A stretch of 64,000 nucleotides of DNA from Rhodospirillaceae bacterium (GTDB taxonomy: Bacteria > Pseudomonadota > Alphaproteobacteria > UBA8366), in contig PBOR01000030.1 of the NCBI GenBank assembly GCA_002724395.1, forward strand, positions 65,043 to 129,042. Direction: 5' to 3'. Positions 9,981-19,071 of this stretch are shown piece by piece (the stretch's first letter is position 1; the number at the start of each line of letters is the position of its first letter). The notes beneath the pieces are model-generated. The model did not search any database, was not told the origin of the DNA, and was given only the letters and a program-made list of their open reading frames with translations. The translations under genes and the position numbers were made by a program.

Positions 9981-10859
9981 ATGTCCAAGAATAAATCACT
10001 AATTATTATAATTTTCGTTGTTGTTGCTGCAATCGTGGCACTTCAGACTTTTTTCACCGTGCATCAAACTCAGCAGGCCATTGTCCTGCAATTTGGTGAA
10101 CCAAAACGTGTTATTCGCGAGCCGGGCTTGGCCTACAAAATACCCTTTATTCAGAATGTCCAAACCTATGATCGTCGGACGCTAGATTTGGACCCGCCGC
10201 AATTTGAAGTGCTTCTCACCGATAAAAAGCGGATCAATGTGGATGCATTTGCACGGTACCAAATAATTGACCCTCTATTGTATTTCCAACGTGTGACGAC
10301 GGAAGCCACCGCGCGCGACCGATTGGGGAAACTTATCAACCCGTCGCTTCGCGCAGTGATCGCCAAGGTTTCTCTACAAGAAGTATTGTCGGCCAAACGT
10401 AGTGGTTTGATGGAATTGATCCAGAAGCAAGTTGAGGGCGATGCAGCCCGGCTGGGGATGAAAGTCGTTGATATCCGCATTGGCCGCACAGATTTGCCTG
10501 AAGATACTAGCCTGTCAGTTTACGGTCGCATGCGTACGGAGCGTGAGCGTCAGGCTCGTGAAGCTAGGGCGGAGGGTAAAGAAATTGCGCAAAAAATACG
10601 TGCTCAGGCTGATAAGGAGCGCACGGTTCTTTTGGCAAATGCAGAACGCGATGCGCAGATATTCCGCGGTCAAGGTGAAGCTGAGCGCAATAATATTCTT
10701 GGTAGAGCCTATGGTTTAGATCCTGAATTTTTCGCGTTTTATAAGTCGCTTGAACAGTATCAGAAGGCGTTGATAGGTAACGAAACGACGATGGTATTAA
10801 GCCCGGATAGCGAGTTTTTCAGATATTTCGGCAATTTAAGTAGCAATCAGAAAAAGTAA
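9981..10859 (+). CDS. hflC: FtsH protease modulator HflC
   Basis: The SPFH partner of HflK. From the ATG at 9981 (MSKNKSLIIII) it has 292 residues. The membrane anchor is at about 6-22, then VHQTQQAIVLQFGEPKRV opens the SPFH domain. The coiled-coil part contains ERQAREARAEGKEIAQKIRA and ends FFRYFGNLSSNQKK. A longer frame starting within hflK is rejected because it would place about 50 unrelated residues before the anchor. The ribosome binding site is GGTGGAAACG before the ATG. Confidence 0.94.
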   Translation: MSKNKSLIIIIFVVVAAIVALQTFFTVHQTQQAIVLQFGEPKRVIREPGLAYKIPFIQNVQTYDRRTLDLDPPQFEVLLTDKKRINVDAFARYQIIDPLLYFQRVTTEATARDRLGKLINPSLRAVIAKVSLQEVLSAKRSGLMELIQKQVEGDAARLGMKVVDIRIGRTDLPEDTSLSVYGRMRTERERQAREARAEGKEIAQKIRAQADKERTVLLANAERDAQIFRGQGEAERNNILGRAYGLDPEFFAFYKSLEQYQKALIGNETTMVLSPDSEFFRYFGNLSSNQKK

Positions 10860-10881
10860 TTTTAACCTAGTCTGTGTTTGA

Positions 10882-11241
10882 ATGATCCGGATTACTTTTT
10901 TGGCATTCGCCTTGTTTTTGGCAATTGAAGGCACAATTGCAGCATTTTGGCCGGCTTGGGCAAAAAAAAAGATGGCGGATATGCAAGACATTCCGAATCG
11001 TGCCCTGGGCTTCATAGGATTACTATTCATCTTTTCAGGTGTTGTGGTCGCGGGGCTTGCTGACGGGATCATTAAGATTGCGGCAGTTGCAGTTATCTTG
11101 GAAGGCGCGCTTTATGGTGTCATGCCCGCCCTCATGAAGCGAGTGATGGCAGTTGCCGTGCGGTCCTCTGAAGCAGTATTGAGGATATGGGGTGAGACCG
11201 CACTTGGGATAGGAGTTACTGCGTTAGCGTTATTTTATTGA
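10882..11241 (+). CDS. DUF2065 family small membrane protein with internal duplication
   Basis: A 119-residue, strongly hydrophobic protein. Residues 1-58 match the usual length and pattern of DUF2065 (YjeT-like): a helix, then IEGTIAAFWPAWAKKKMADM, then a second helix beginning ALGFIGLLFIF. The second half repeats the pattern as LEGALYGVMPALMKRVMAVA followed by a helix TALGIGVTALALF. Normal family members stop at about 60-65 residues, so this appears to be a tandem fusion of two copies. It sits between hflC and degP, the usual DUF2065 location. Its function is unknown; context suggests a role with HflKC-FtsH at the inner membrane. Confidence 0.75.
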   Translation: MIRITFLAFALFLAIEGTIAAFWPAWAKKKMADMQDIPNRALGFIGLLFIFSGVVVAGLADGIIKIAAVAVILEGALYGVMPALMKRVMAVAVRSSEAVLRIWGETALGIGVTALALFY

Positions 11242-11348
11242 TGGTAGCTTTTGGGGTTTATTGACCTGTGCCTTATTTCGGCCACGTATGAAGCGAAAAT
11301 TTGATGATATTTGGGAAACTTGTGTTGATCTATTGAACTGCCTTTGAA

Positions 11349-11364
11349 GCGGCATACATGCCGC
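11349..11364. promoter_or_regulatory. 16-bp perfect palindrome upstream of degP
   Basis: The sequence GCGGCAT-AC-ATGCCGC is a perfect inverted repeat located about 55 bases before the degP ribosome binding site region, in a 178-base gap after the DUF2065 gene. It could be an operator for a dimeric regulator or form a small RNA hairpin. No T-tract follows, so it is not a typical terminator. No regulator is assigned. Confidence 0.4.
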
Positions 11365-11419
11365 GGAGCAGCAGTAAATTTAGGTGTGATGCCAAACGAC
11401 ATTAAGGATGGAGGTTCTA

Positions 11420-12910
11420 ATGGACCAATCAGTGAAAAGACGAGCCACAAGTAAACCCATTCGCAACTTACAGTGGTTGGTTGCGTTACCATTGATGGCC
11501 GTATTGTTCATTCATGCTGGGCCGGTATCTGCACGTTCCGCGCCGGATAGTTTTGCTGATCTAGTAGAGAAACTTTTGCCCGCGGTGGTCAACATCTCAA
11601 CTAGTCAGAAGGTATCGCGCAAAGGCGGTCATGGTTTTCCCGATTTCGATTTACCACCAGGCTCACCATTTAAAGATTTTTTCGATCAGTTCAAGAAACA
11701 CCGTAAAGACCAACCAGAACCTAGCGAAAAAGCGACGTCGTTGGGATCTGGTTTTATTATCGATAAATCTGGCCTAATTGTGACAAATAACCATGTGATC
11801 GACGGTGCTGATCAAATCACAGTGGTATTGAAAGATTCGACGCGTTTAGAGGCTACAGTACTAGGTAAAGATGAGAAGACGGATTTGGCTTTGTTGAAGG
11901 TGACTTCAAAGAAGCCGCTGCCATTCTTAAAGTGGGGTGAATCTAAAAAAGTGCGTGTTGGTGACTGGGTACTGGCAATTGGTAATCCGCTCGGACTGGG
12001 TGGTTCGGTCACTGCGGGCATTGTTTCGGCCCGCGGTCGTGATATTCGTTCTGGGCCATATGACGATTTCATCCAGACAGATGCTCCCATTAATCGAGGT
12101 AATTCCGGTGGGCCGTTGTTTGATATGCAAGGCCGTGTCATTGGTATTAACACCGCTATTCTGTCTCCCAACGGCGGCAGTATCGGGATTGGGTTTTCTA
12201 TACCCTCGCAATTGGCGAAGGGTGTTATTGGACAGTTGCAAAAGTTCGGTGTCACTAAGCGTGGTTGGCTCGGTGTACAAATCCAAACCGTTTCCAAGGA
12301 TATTGCAGATAGTCTTGGTCTGGATGAGGCCTATGGGGCGCTTGTCGCGGGGATCGTGAAAGATAGCCCGGCGGCGAGAGCGGGATTTAAGAGTGGCGAT
12401 GTGATATTACAATTTGATGGTAAGAAAGTTACTGAGTCCCGTCGTTTGCCACGCATGGTAGCGGAAACCGACGTAGGTAAAAAGGTACGGGTAGATATTT
12501 GGCGGGCTAAGAAAAACAGAAAGCTCTGGGTAAAGCTGGGAGAACTTGAAAAGGTCGATCAGGTGGCACTCGGAGATGGCAAAAGAGCGCCCAAAAGTAC
12601 CGCACAGAATTTTGATGAGCTTGGTCTCAGTCTGGCAACCATAAGTAATGATTTAGAAAAGCGCTTTAAGCTGGCGGACGATGTCGAGGGCGTTTTGGTA
12701 ATAGATACTAAATCGGACGGCGTGGCTGCAGAAAAGGGTCTTCGACCTGGAACGGTGATCGTTGAGGTTAATCAGGTAAAGGTAAAAACTCCCCGCGATT
12801 TTTCCGAGGCGCTTAAGAGAGCTCGAAAAGCAAATCAAAAATCAGTTTTGTTGCTTATTAATGAAGGTGGCGAGGTACGCTTCATTGGCCTAAAATTAGT
12901 TAAAGGGTGA
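11420..12910 (+). CDS. degP: Periplasmic serine protease, DegP/HtrA (Do) family
   Basis: A 496-residue envelope protease and chaperone. A GGAGG at 11410-11414 fixes the start at 11420 rather than 11408. A signal sequence covers about residues 17-38 and ends VSARS. The catalytic triad is His125 (NNHVIDGA), Asp155 (KTDLALL) and Ser229 (NRGNSGGP). Two PDZ domains follow, at about 275-370 (RGWLGVQIQTV) and 400-490 (LGLSLATISND; GVAAEKGLRPGTVIVEVN). A flexible loop rich in Lys, Phe and Asp before the triad is typical of this family. It closes the hflKC cluster and probably degrades misfolded envelope proteins. Confidence 0.94.
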   Translation: MDQSVKRRATSKPIRNLQWLVALPLMAVLFIHAGPVSARSAPDSFADLVEKLLPAVVNISTSQKVSRKGGHGFPDFDLPPGSPFKDFFDQFKKHRKDQPEPSEKATSLGSGFIIDKSGLIVTNNHVIDGADQITVVLKDSTRLEATVLGKDEKTDLALLKVTSKKPLPFLKWGESKKVRVGDWVLAIGNPLGLGGSVTAGIVSARGRDIRSGPYDDFIQTDAPINRGNSGGPLFDMQGRVIGINTAILSPNGGSIGIGFSIPSQLAKGVIGQLQKFGVTKRGWLGVQIQTVSKDIADSLGLDEAYGALVAGIVKDSPAARAGFKSGDVILQFDGKKVTESRRLPRMVAETDVGKKVRVDIWRAKKNRKLWVKLGELEKVDQVALGDGKRAPKSTAQNFDELGLSLATISNDLEKRFKLADDVEGVLVIDTKSDGVAAEKGLRPGTVIVEVNQVKVKTPRDFSEALKRARKANQKSVLLLINEGGEVRFIGLKLVKG

Positions 12911-13043
12911 GTGCGCAAAAATTTCTGAAACCGAAGGCGGCGTCGAATATTCGGAGTTGCTATTTATTACCTTTCCCACCTGACTAGAAATTTTCGGCGC
13001 TTCAAGCATAATGCTTGAGATTCAGAAAGAAGAATTGGGGGGT

Positions 13044-13985
13044 ATGGAAGTGGTTTCAACCAAATCATCGACACGCCTAAAACAACTCATACACCGTAAA
13101 GATAAGGTCTTAGTTGTGCTACATCCTCCGTCGGCCGCCCATGCGCGCGTGATGGAGGAAGCAGGCTGCGAGGCAGGCTTTGTAGGCACCGGTGGAGTTG
13201 TTGGCGCTTATACGGGCATGGATGATGTTGGCCAGGCGAGCATGATGGAATGTATTCAAATTGCCGGATGGATAGCTGAAAGCGTCAAATTCCCTATTAT
13301 TCTGGACGGCGATACGGGGCATGGTGGGATCATGGCGGTTCGGCGTCTAATCCGCGAGTGTATACGTCATGGGATTGCTGGTATTCGCATTGACGATCAA
13401 CCCATAGAAGGTAAACGGAAAACGCAAAGCGACGGTGTCGAAGTGGTATCCATTGATCAGGCGGTGGCGCGTTATCGGGCTGCAGTGGATATGAAAAACG
13501 AGTTGGATCCAGATTTTATTATTCAGGCACAATGCTACGCCCGCGACGCGGCTAATAGCGACCTTGAAGATTGTATCAAACGTTTGCAGGCCTATGAGCA
13601 GGAAGCGGGCGTGGATTGGGTGCAGATAGAATCACCTCATTCGAAAGAAGAGATCGCGCAAGCCCGTGCAGCGGTCAAAGGACCGCTTTCATTTATGAAG
13701 GGTAAGCTGAAGCAATTTTTGACTCTTGAGGAACACCTGGAACTGGGCTGTAATATTGCTTGGTTTCCGGGCTTCACCCATCATGTTACCTGGGCAGCGC
13801 TTTATGATTTCATGCTCGATTTTAACGAGCGCGGTATGACCGCGTGGGATGAATTTCAGGCGTCTCGCAAGGACAAACCTTATCCAATTCCGAAAGTGGG
13901 CCCGGAAGGAGAGGGGCAGGCGAAACAGATGGAGCTTGAGCAGAAATATTTCAGCGCGGAAATGTTGAGAAAATATAGAGCCTAA
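13044..13985 (+). CDS. Isocitrate lyase / PEP mutase superfamily enzyme
   Basis: A 313-residue TIM-barrel enzyme of the PEP mutase/isocitrate lyase superfamily, from the ATG at 13044. An in-frame ATG at 13011 would add 11 residues and lacks a ribosome binding site. Residues 88-95 are DGDTGHGG, the superfamily metal-site motif. The segment after RIDDQP reads IEGKRKT where lyases have the KKCGH catalytic loop, so the catalytic Cys of isocitrate and methylisocitrate lyases is absent. This argues for a different reaction, such as an oxaloacetate-decarboxylase-like, phosphonate-type or other 2-oxoacid reaction. It opens a + strand run of catabolic genes. Its substrate is unknown. Confidence 0.8.
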   Translation: MEVVSTKSSTRLKQLIHRKDKVLVVLHPPSAAHARVMEEAGCEAGFVGTGGVVGAYTGMDDVGQASMMECIQIAGWIAESVKFPIILDGDTGHGGIMAVRRLIRECIRHGIAGIRIDDQPIEGKRKTQSDGVEVVSIDQAVARYRAAVDMKNELDPDFIIQAQCYARDAANSDLEDCIKRLQAYEQEAGVDWVQIESPHSKEEIAQARAAVKGPLSFMKGKLKQFLTLEEHLELGCNIAWFPGFTHHVTWAALYDFMLDFNERGMTAWDEFQASRKDKPYPIPKVGPEGEGQAKQMELEQKYFSAEMLRKYRA

Positions 13986-14007
13986 ACGTAAAAACGAGGA
14001 AACAAAT

Positions 14008-15165
14008 ATGGCACGTGGTAATTTGAAAATTTTTGATTCCGATACCCATGTTGGGCCTTATGTGAACGTATTGGAACCTTATATGAGTGAGCGCGACAGG
14101 AGAGTGCTAGCAGAAGAGTGGGGGGAGTTTAAGTCGACTGGAGCGCGAACTGACAATACTACTTTTACGCGTGGCGCGAGGAAGTACCTTCGTCGTTTGG
14201 GAGAAGCCGAAGCGGATACATCGAAAAAGGGTTATATGGCTGGGTTTATAGGTGCTCAGAAAAAGAGCCCGTCTTCGCAAGTGGACAACGACCCTCACGA
14301 ACGCATTAAAGACATGGATTTGGAGGGGGTTGACGTAAACCTGACATTACCTTCGGGTTGGTTTGGCACTTTTATCGGTCATGACGACGTGGAGCTTGAA
14401 ACCGGTATGATCAGTGCTTACCACCAGTGGATGGAGGATTATTGCGGAGTATATCCAAAGCGTATTGGCGGTGTAATTTTGTGCACGAGCCGAGACATCG
14501 AGTTCAGTGTGGCACAAATAAAAAAATGGGGTAAATCTGGTTGGGCGTGGGGTATTCTTGTCTATACGCCACCGAAAGTGCCACTAGATCATCCTGACAT
14601 TGAGCCGATTTGGAAGGCTGCCGCAGATCATGATCTGGCGATTACATTGCACACATTTACGGTAATGCCACCCTATGCCCCCGGTGGAACGGATAACTGG
14701 GAAAATCTCTTCCTCCAGCGCTCGGCATCGCATCCCTGGTGCGGAATGCGGAATGTTGCCTGTGTCGTTGGATCCGGCATTATGGATCGGTATTCGGATA
14801 TCCGTGTGGGCTGTTTGGAGGCGGGCCACAGCTGGCTGCCGTTTTGGATGGCGCGCATTGATGAGCACGCGCGCACCATTCCATCTGCCTTACCCGAGGA
14901 TTTAAAGATGTTGCCTAGCGAGTACATTAAAAGTGGTCGCTTTTTTCAAAGCATCGAAATTCCTGAAGGTGGCGAGTTAACCAATATGATTATCGATTTT
15001 CTCGGTGAAGATATTTTGATGTATGCCTCGGATTATCCGCACGGGGAGAGCCATTTTCCTGAATCGGTTGATTTGGTCATGGATTGGACAATGTCCGATG
15101 AGCGTCGTTCAAAGCTCATGTGGGAGAATGCTTGCAAACTTTATGCGCGCGCCGACGTGACTTAG
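14008..15165 (+). CDS. Amidohydrolase family protein (PF04909-type, ACMSD-like)
   Basis: A 385-residue TIM-barrel protein of the amidohydrolase_2 group. It opens with FDSDTHVGPY at about residues 9-18, where Asp-x-His replaces the usual His-x-His as in many decarboxylase-type members. Further metal-site residues are likely His in TLHTFTV (about 217) and the pair YASDYPHGESHFP near residue 345. It follows the PEP-mutase-family gene by 22 bases, with an AACGAGGAAACAAAT ribosome binding region, so the two are in one operon. Members include decarboxylases and hydrolases of aromatic and hydroxy-acid compounds. The exact reaction cannot be told. Confidence 0.82.
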   Translation: MARGNLKIFDSDTHVGPYVNVLEPYMSERDRRVLAEEWGEFKSTGARTDNTTFTRGARKYLRRLGEAEADTSKKGYMAGFIGAQKKSPSSQVDNDPHERIKDMDLEGVDVNLTLPSGWFGTFIGHDDVELETGMISAYHQWMEDYCGVYPKRIGGVILCTSRDIEFSVAQIKKWGKSGWAWGILVYTPPKVPLDHPDIEPIWKAAADHDLAITLHTFTVMPPYAPGGTDNWENLFLQRSASHPWCGMRNVACVVGSGIMDRYSDIRVGCLEAGHSWLPFWMARIDEHARTIPSALPEDLKMLPSEYIKSGRFFQSIEIPEGGELTNMIIDFLGEDILMYASDYPHGESHFPESVDLVMDWTMSDERRSKLMWENACKLYARADVT

Positions 15166-15185
15166 AGGAGAGTTGGGGAAAGTAT

Positions 15186-16361
15186 ATGCCAAAGATTGAT
15201 CGCGTCGAAATTAGGGTTACGGACTATACCTCCCGTCTGAAACGAACGACCATGCACGGCGACTACGATACGGGTGCATCGGGCACATTACTTGGTAAAC
15301 CATGTCTGCTTCGTATCTTTGCCGATGGTATTACCGGATACGCTCAAGTTCGCCCGACGACGCCGGGCCACTCAATGCCAGATACTTGGAAAAGTGTCTC
15401 CGGTGCTTTTGAGGAGATTATCGGGCCTATGCTGATTGGGCGTGATATTTTTGATATCAACGCGATATTCGCGGAATTCGATATGTTTCTTCCCTACAAT
15501 CCTGTAGTTCGCACGATGCTAGATTTTGCGCTTCATGATGCCCAAGGTAAGGCTACTAACCAGCCTGTTCATAATCTGCTCGGCGGTCTTTCCCAGGAGT
15601 TATTGCCACTAGAATGGTCGATCAGCATGTATGACGACCCACAACAGAGTATCAATGATGCCCTCCGCGGTAAGCAGGAATTTGGTATTAATGTGGCCTG
15701 CCTCAAAGCGGGTTCGCCTAAGGGCTGGCGCCATGATGTCATGTGCTTCGAGAAGCTTCGTGAGAGCTGTGGGCCCGAAATGGAGCTTGGTATGGATCCC
15801 AATACCGCCTGGAGTGTGCCCGATACGGTTTTAGCCTTGGAGGCCTGCCGCGATGCGCGTCTTGATTATATCGAACAGCCGATTGAACGACGCGATCATG
15901 CAGGGCTAGCTCATATTCGGCGTAGTGCGCGCGGCACAAAGGTAATGGCTGATGAAGCAGTGATGAGCGTACAAGATGCTTACGATTTAGCAAAGGCGGA
16001 AGCCTGCGACGTATTCTGCGTCAAGCTCTATCGTATGGGAGGATTGAAGATAGCGCAAAAAATTGCCGGCATTGCGGAAGGTGCTAATATTCTCATTAAT
16101 ATCGGTGGGCTTGCCGTGATGTCGCAGTTGGAGGCTGCAGCCGCAGCACATTTCTACGCTAGTCTGCCCGCACGCCGTTGCATGCCGGCGGGTGAATTTA
16201 TTTTTGGGCTTGGTGTATCCGGCGAGGACCCGCTGGTCCCCGAACCTGACTTTAAAATTGAGAATGGCCATGTAAGGCCGCCTGCGGGTCCTGGGCTTGG
16301 GATCAATATCGACGAAAAAGCTCTAGAGAAATACACACTCTATAAGGAGGTAATTTCATGA
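15186..16361 (+). CDS. Mandelate racemase / muconate lactonizing enzyme family (enolase superfamily)
   Basis: A 391-residue two-domain enolase-superfamily protein from the ATG at 15186; a longer frame from 15120 overlaps the previous gene and is unlikely. The N-terminal capping domain covers about 1-130. In the barrel, Lys174 (ACLKAGSP) is a candidate base, Asp204 (MDPNTAW), Glu230 (IEQP) and Asp256 (ADEAV) are the predicted Mg ligands, and Lys280 (VKLYRMGG) is the opposing base. This Lys/Lys arrangement is the muconate-lactonizing or dipeptide-epimerase-like pattern, in contrast to the His-Asp dyad of sugar-acid dehydratases. It overlaps the start of the next gene by 4 bases (ATGA), so the two are translationally coupled. 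Confidence 0.85.
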   Translation: MPKIDRVEIRVTDYTSRLKRTTMHGDYDTGASGTLLGKPCLLRIFADGITGYAQVRPTTPGHSMPDTWKSVSGAFEEIIGPMLIGRDIFDINAIFAEFDMFLPYNPVVRTMLDFALHDAQGKATNQPVHNLLGGLSQELLPLEWSISMYDDPQQSINDALRGKQEFGINVACLKAGSPKGWRHDVMCFEKLRESCGPEMELGMDPNTAWSVPDTVLALEACRDARLDYIEQPIERRDHAGLAHIRRSARGTKVMADEAVMSVQDAYDLAKAEACDVFCVKLYRMGGLKIAQKIAGIAEGANILINIGGLAVMSQLEAAAAAHFYASLPARRCMPAGEFIFGLGVSGEDPLVPEPDFKIENGHVRPPAGPGLGINIDEKALEKYTLYKEVIS

Positions 16362-17788
16362 ACGCTCAAGTCGCAGAACTCGATAACGCTCCCGCGGACG
16401 TCGCGCCGGTCACGCGCATTGTTGCGGAATGGGTTGCCAATCTAAAATTAGAGGATATCCCTGAAGCCTCACTCAAGCATGCTCGGCGTGCATTATTGGA
16501 TAGCCTCGGCTGTGGTATTTACGGTAGCGAACAGGAATGGTGCCAGTTGGCAACCATTGTGGCGGAGGAAAACTCCTTCGGCGGTCCTTGTGCGGTCTGG
16601 GGTGCCGGCAAACGTGTTGGTCCGGCGGATGCGGCTATGGTTAACGGCACTGGCATACATGGTTTTGAGATCGATGATCTTCATGTAGAATCGATGCTAC
16701 ATCCTGGTGCGGTTATATTGCCTGCGGTCATAGCGCTCGCGGAAGCGCGCAATCTCTCGGGCAAAGATATTTTGCGGGGACTGGTGGTCGGTTACGAGAT
16801 AGGCATCCGTACGGCGATTTGTTCCAGTATCGAACATAAACTCAAAGGCTATCATATGACGCCCACTAACGGCACGATTGGAGCTGCCGCAGCGGCAGCC
16901 GCCACTTTGGGTCTTAATGTCGAGAAGACCAACGACGCCATCGGTATTTCAGTTAGTTTTGCGTCCGGCCTCTATTCTGCGCGAAAAGGCGCAATGACTA
17001 AACGCCTTCATGGTGGTCTGGCGGCCCGGAACGGCGTTCTGGCGGGTTTGCTGGCAGAGAAAGGCTTTACTGGCGCTAAGGATGGATTGGAAGTCGATTT
17101 CGGCGGTTATTTCTCAACCTTGGGCGAAAATTCTGATCTTTCAATCATGACCGACGACCTGGGCTCGCGCTGGCATATCGATGATATTGGCTTTAAGGCT
17201 TATGCATCTTGCGGTAGCACGCACACTACGGTGGATTGCGTGAAGAAACTGATGGATGAGGGACTTAGTGCTGATAATTTGGAAAGTCTTACGGTGCGTA
17301 TCTCGAAGGCGGGCTTTACTAACGTGGGGTGGAAATACGAGCCAGTTGGCATTGTAGGCATGCAAATGAACGGCCGTTTTGTCGCCGCGACGCAATTACT
17401 GAAGGGTGAAGTTTTCGTAAATCAGTTCTCCGTCGATCGAATGGAAGATCCTGATACACTCGAGCTTATCAAGAAAATAGATATTGTTCATGACCCAGAA
17501 ATTGATGCTCTGGGACTTGCAAAACGCCACACCGTCGTGGTTACAGCTAAGGATACTAGTGGGAAGGAGTATGAAACTACGCGCGAACAGCGAAAAGGTA
17601 GTGCGCAATTCCCGCTGAGTGACGCGGAGTTGGAATCCAAATTTCGCCGGACCGCGGGCGTTGTTATTCCGGAAAAGACTGCGGATAGAATTGTCGAATT
17701 GGCAGGCTCTATCGAAACGGCAGAGACAACGGAGGAATTGAGTAGTTTGTTGTTGGGTCAGGCGCAAATACCGCTTGCTCGGCTTTAG
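16358..17788 (+). CDS. MmgE/PrpD family protein
   Basis: A 476-residue member of the MmgE/PrpD family, which includes 2-methylcitrate dehydratase, iminodisuccinate epimerase and cis-aconitate decarboxylase. Typical segments are ALLDSLGCGIYGS (about 45), ADAAMVNGTGIHGFEIDDLH (about 90), GYEIGIRTA, and the Lys/Cys-containing YASCGSTHTTVDCV at about 285. It overlaps the upstream enolase-superfamily gene by 4 bases. Placed with an isocitrate-lyase-family enzyme, it mimics the PrpB/PrpD logic of the methylcitrate cycle. No methylcitrate synthase is present, and the lyase-family partner lacks the catalytic Cys. A paralogue lies at 48400-49797. Confidence 0.88.
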   Translation: MNAQVAELDNAPADVAPVTRIVAEWVANLKLEDIPEASLKHARRALLDSLGCGIYGSEQEWCQLATIVAEENSFGGPCAVWGAGKRVGPADAAMVNGTGIHGFEIDDLHVESMLHPGAVILPAVIALAEARNLSGKDILRGLVVGYEIGIRTAICSSIEHKLKGYHMTPTNGTIGAAAAAAATLGLNVEKTNDAIGISVSFASGLYSARKGAMTKRLHGGLAARNGVLAGLLAEKGFTGAKDGLEVDFGGYFSTLGENSDLSIMTDDLGSRWHIDDIGFKAYASCGSTHTTVDCVKKLMDEGLSADNLESLTVRISKAGFTNVGWKYEPVGIVGMQMNGRFVAATQLLKGEVFVNQFSVDRMEDPDTLELIKKIDIVHDPEIDALGLAKRHTVVVTAKDTSGKEYETTREQRKGSAQFPLSDAELESKFRRTAGVVIPEKTADRIVELAGSIETAETTEELSSLLLGQAQIPLARL

Positions 17789-17839
17789 AATCGCATTAGA
17801 TTATCGTCTTTTTAACGCGATTGTTCCGAGGAATCTCTC

Positions 17840-19066
17840 ATGGTTCAGGCTGAAACAACCGCGCCGCTAACGCGACGCGAGCAGGGCGTTGTTGCGCTCA
17901 TTAGCACTGGTCACGGCATAACCCATTATTTGCACTCTATTGTGCTAGTGGTGAGCCCACTTATAAAAGAAAAGTTCAATCTCTCTTATACGGAACTTGG
18001 ACTTTTTTTCACTATTTACACGTCAGGCAATTTCCTTGCAGCTTTAGTCGGCGGCCCATTTGCTGACCTAACCGGCCGACGACAATTACTGCAAGTGGTT
18101 TCGATGGCAGTCTTATCGTTAGCCATTCCGTTGCTCGGGTTTGTGGAGGAGTATGCCACGCTTCTAGCGCTGGGCGTCTTCATTGCATTTTCTAATCAAC
18201 TTTGGCATCCGGCTGCTATTCCCTATTTGGCGACCCGGTTTAACTCGCACCGTGGGTATGTCATGTCGATCCACGGAATGTGTTCCAATATGGGTGACGT
18301 ATTAGTCCCTTTGATTGTACCTGCTATGTTGACCGGTAATTATATGGTTGCGCAGCTAGACCCTATGTCGTGGCGCAGCGTCATGATCGTCAATGCGACC
18401 CCCGGCTTTCTGATTTTGCCGCCTTTGGTCCTCATGGCATTGCGGGAGAAGGTTTTAAAGGCAGGCGGCGAAAGGCTCAATCTGAAGAGCTATTTTGCTG
18501 GCATCGTCGAGCAGGCTAAAAATCGCGTGGTAATGGGGGTCGGGCTTATTGCTGGTCTAAGGACTACGGCGCAGTCGGGTTCGCGTAATTTCTTACCGGT
18601 TTATTTGGTTGATCAATTTGACTGGACCTTGACCCAGGCTGGTTTCGCGTTGTTGCTGCTTAATTTGGGTGGCTCAGTTGCGGCTGTTCCAGCGGGTATG
18701 GCATCGGATAAATTTGGCAGGCGCAGAGTTATGTTAGTCGCCATCACTGCGGCGACGCTGTTCATCCTTATGCTTCCGCTGTTACAGGATGAATTCATGA
18801 TCGTGATGGGAATTTGTTTGGTTGGCTTCTCTATATATGCAACCCGACCGGTATTGCTAAGTTGGATGATGGATTCGGTGTCCAGTAATTTTCGTGGCAC
18901 CGCGACAAGCTTAATGTTTGCCACTCAATCGGTGTTTTCGATCCCAAACATGGCGATTACCGGTATCATCGCCGATACGTTTGGTGTTGCAACAATCTTT
19001 TATTGGTTCGCTTTGATGCTACTGATAGCTAACGCGGTTATCTTCTTTCTGCCAAAGGATGACTGA
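17840..19066 (+). CDS. MFS transporter, paralogue 1 of 6
   Basis: A 408-residue major facilitator with twelve predicted membrane helices, related to the fosmidomycin-resistance-like (Fsr) branch. It has the array signature STGHGITHY at 22-30 in the first helix, motif-A-like ADLTGRRQ in loop 2-3, HPAAIPYLA, MSIHGMCSNMGDV, and the repeat-half motif ASDKFGRRR. The conserved TRPVLLSWMMDSV precedes the last helices. The ribosome binding site is GAGGAATCTCTC before the ATG. It starts 51 bases after the MmgE/PrpD stop, on the same strand, and so is likely part of the catabolic operon. Its substrate is unknown, possibly a carboxylate. Confidence 0.9.
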   Translation: MVQAETTAPLTRREQGVVALISTGHGITHYLHSIVLVVSPLIKEKFNLSYTELGLFFTIYTSGNFLAALVGGPFADLTGRRQLLQVVSMAVLSLAIPLLGFVEEYATLLALGVFIAFSNQLWHPAAIPYLATRFNSHRGYVMSIHGMCSNMGDVLVPLIVPAMLTGNYMVAQLDPMSWRSVMIVNATPGFLILPPLVLMALREKVLKAGGERLNLKSYFAGIVEQAKNRVVMGVGLIAGLRTTAQSGSRNFLPVYLVDQFDWTLTQAGFALLLLNLGGSVAAVPAGMASDKFGRRRVMLVAITAATLFILMLPLLQDEFMIVMGICLVGFSIYATRPVLLSWMMDSVSSNFRGTATSLMFATQSVFSIPNMAITGIIADTFGVATIFYWFALMLLIANAVIFFLPKDD

Positions 19067-19071
19067 GGCCG

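Noticed and set aside
12918-12994. Inverted repeat AAAATTTCT / AGAAATTTT after degP
   Set aside because: Arms are A/T-only runs 60 bases apart with no T-tract stop; chance pairing is likely.
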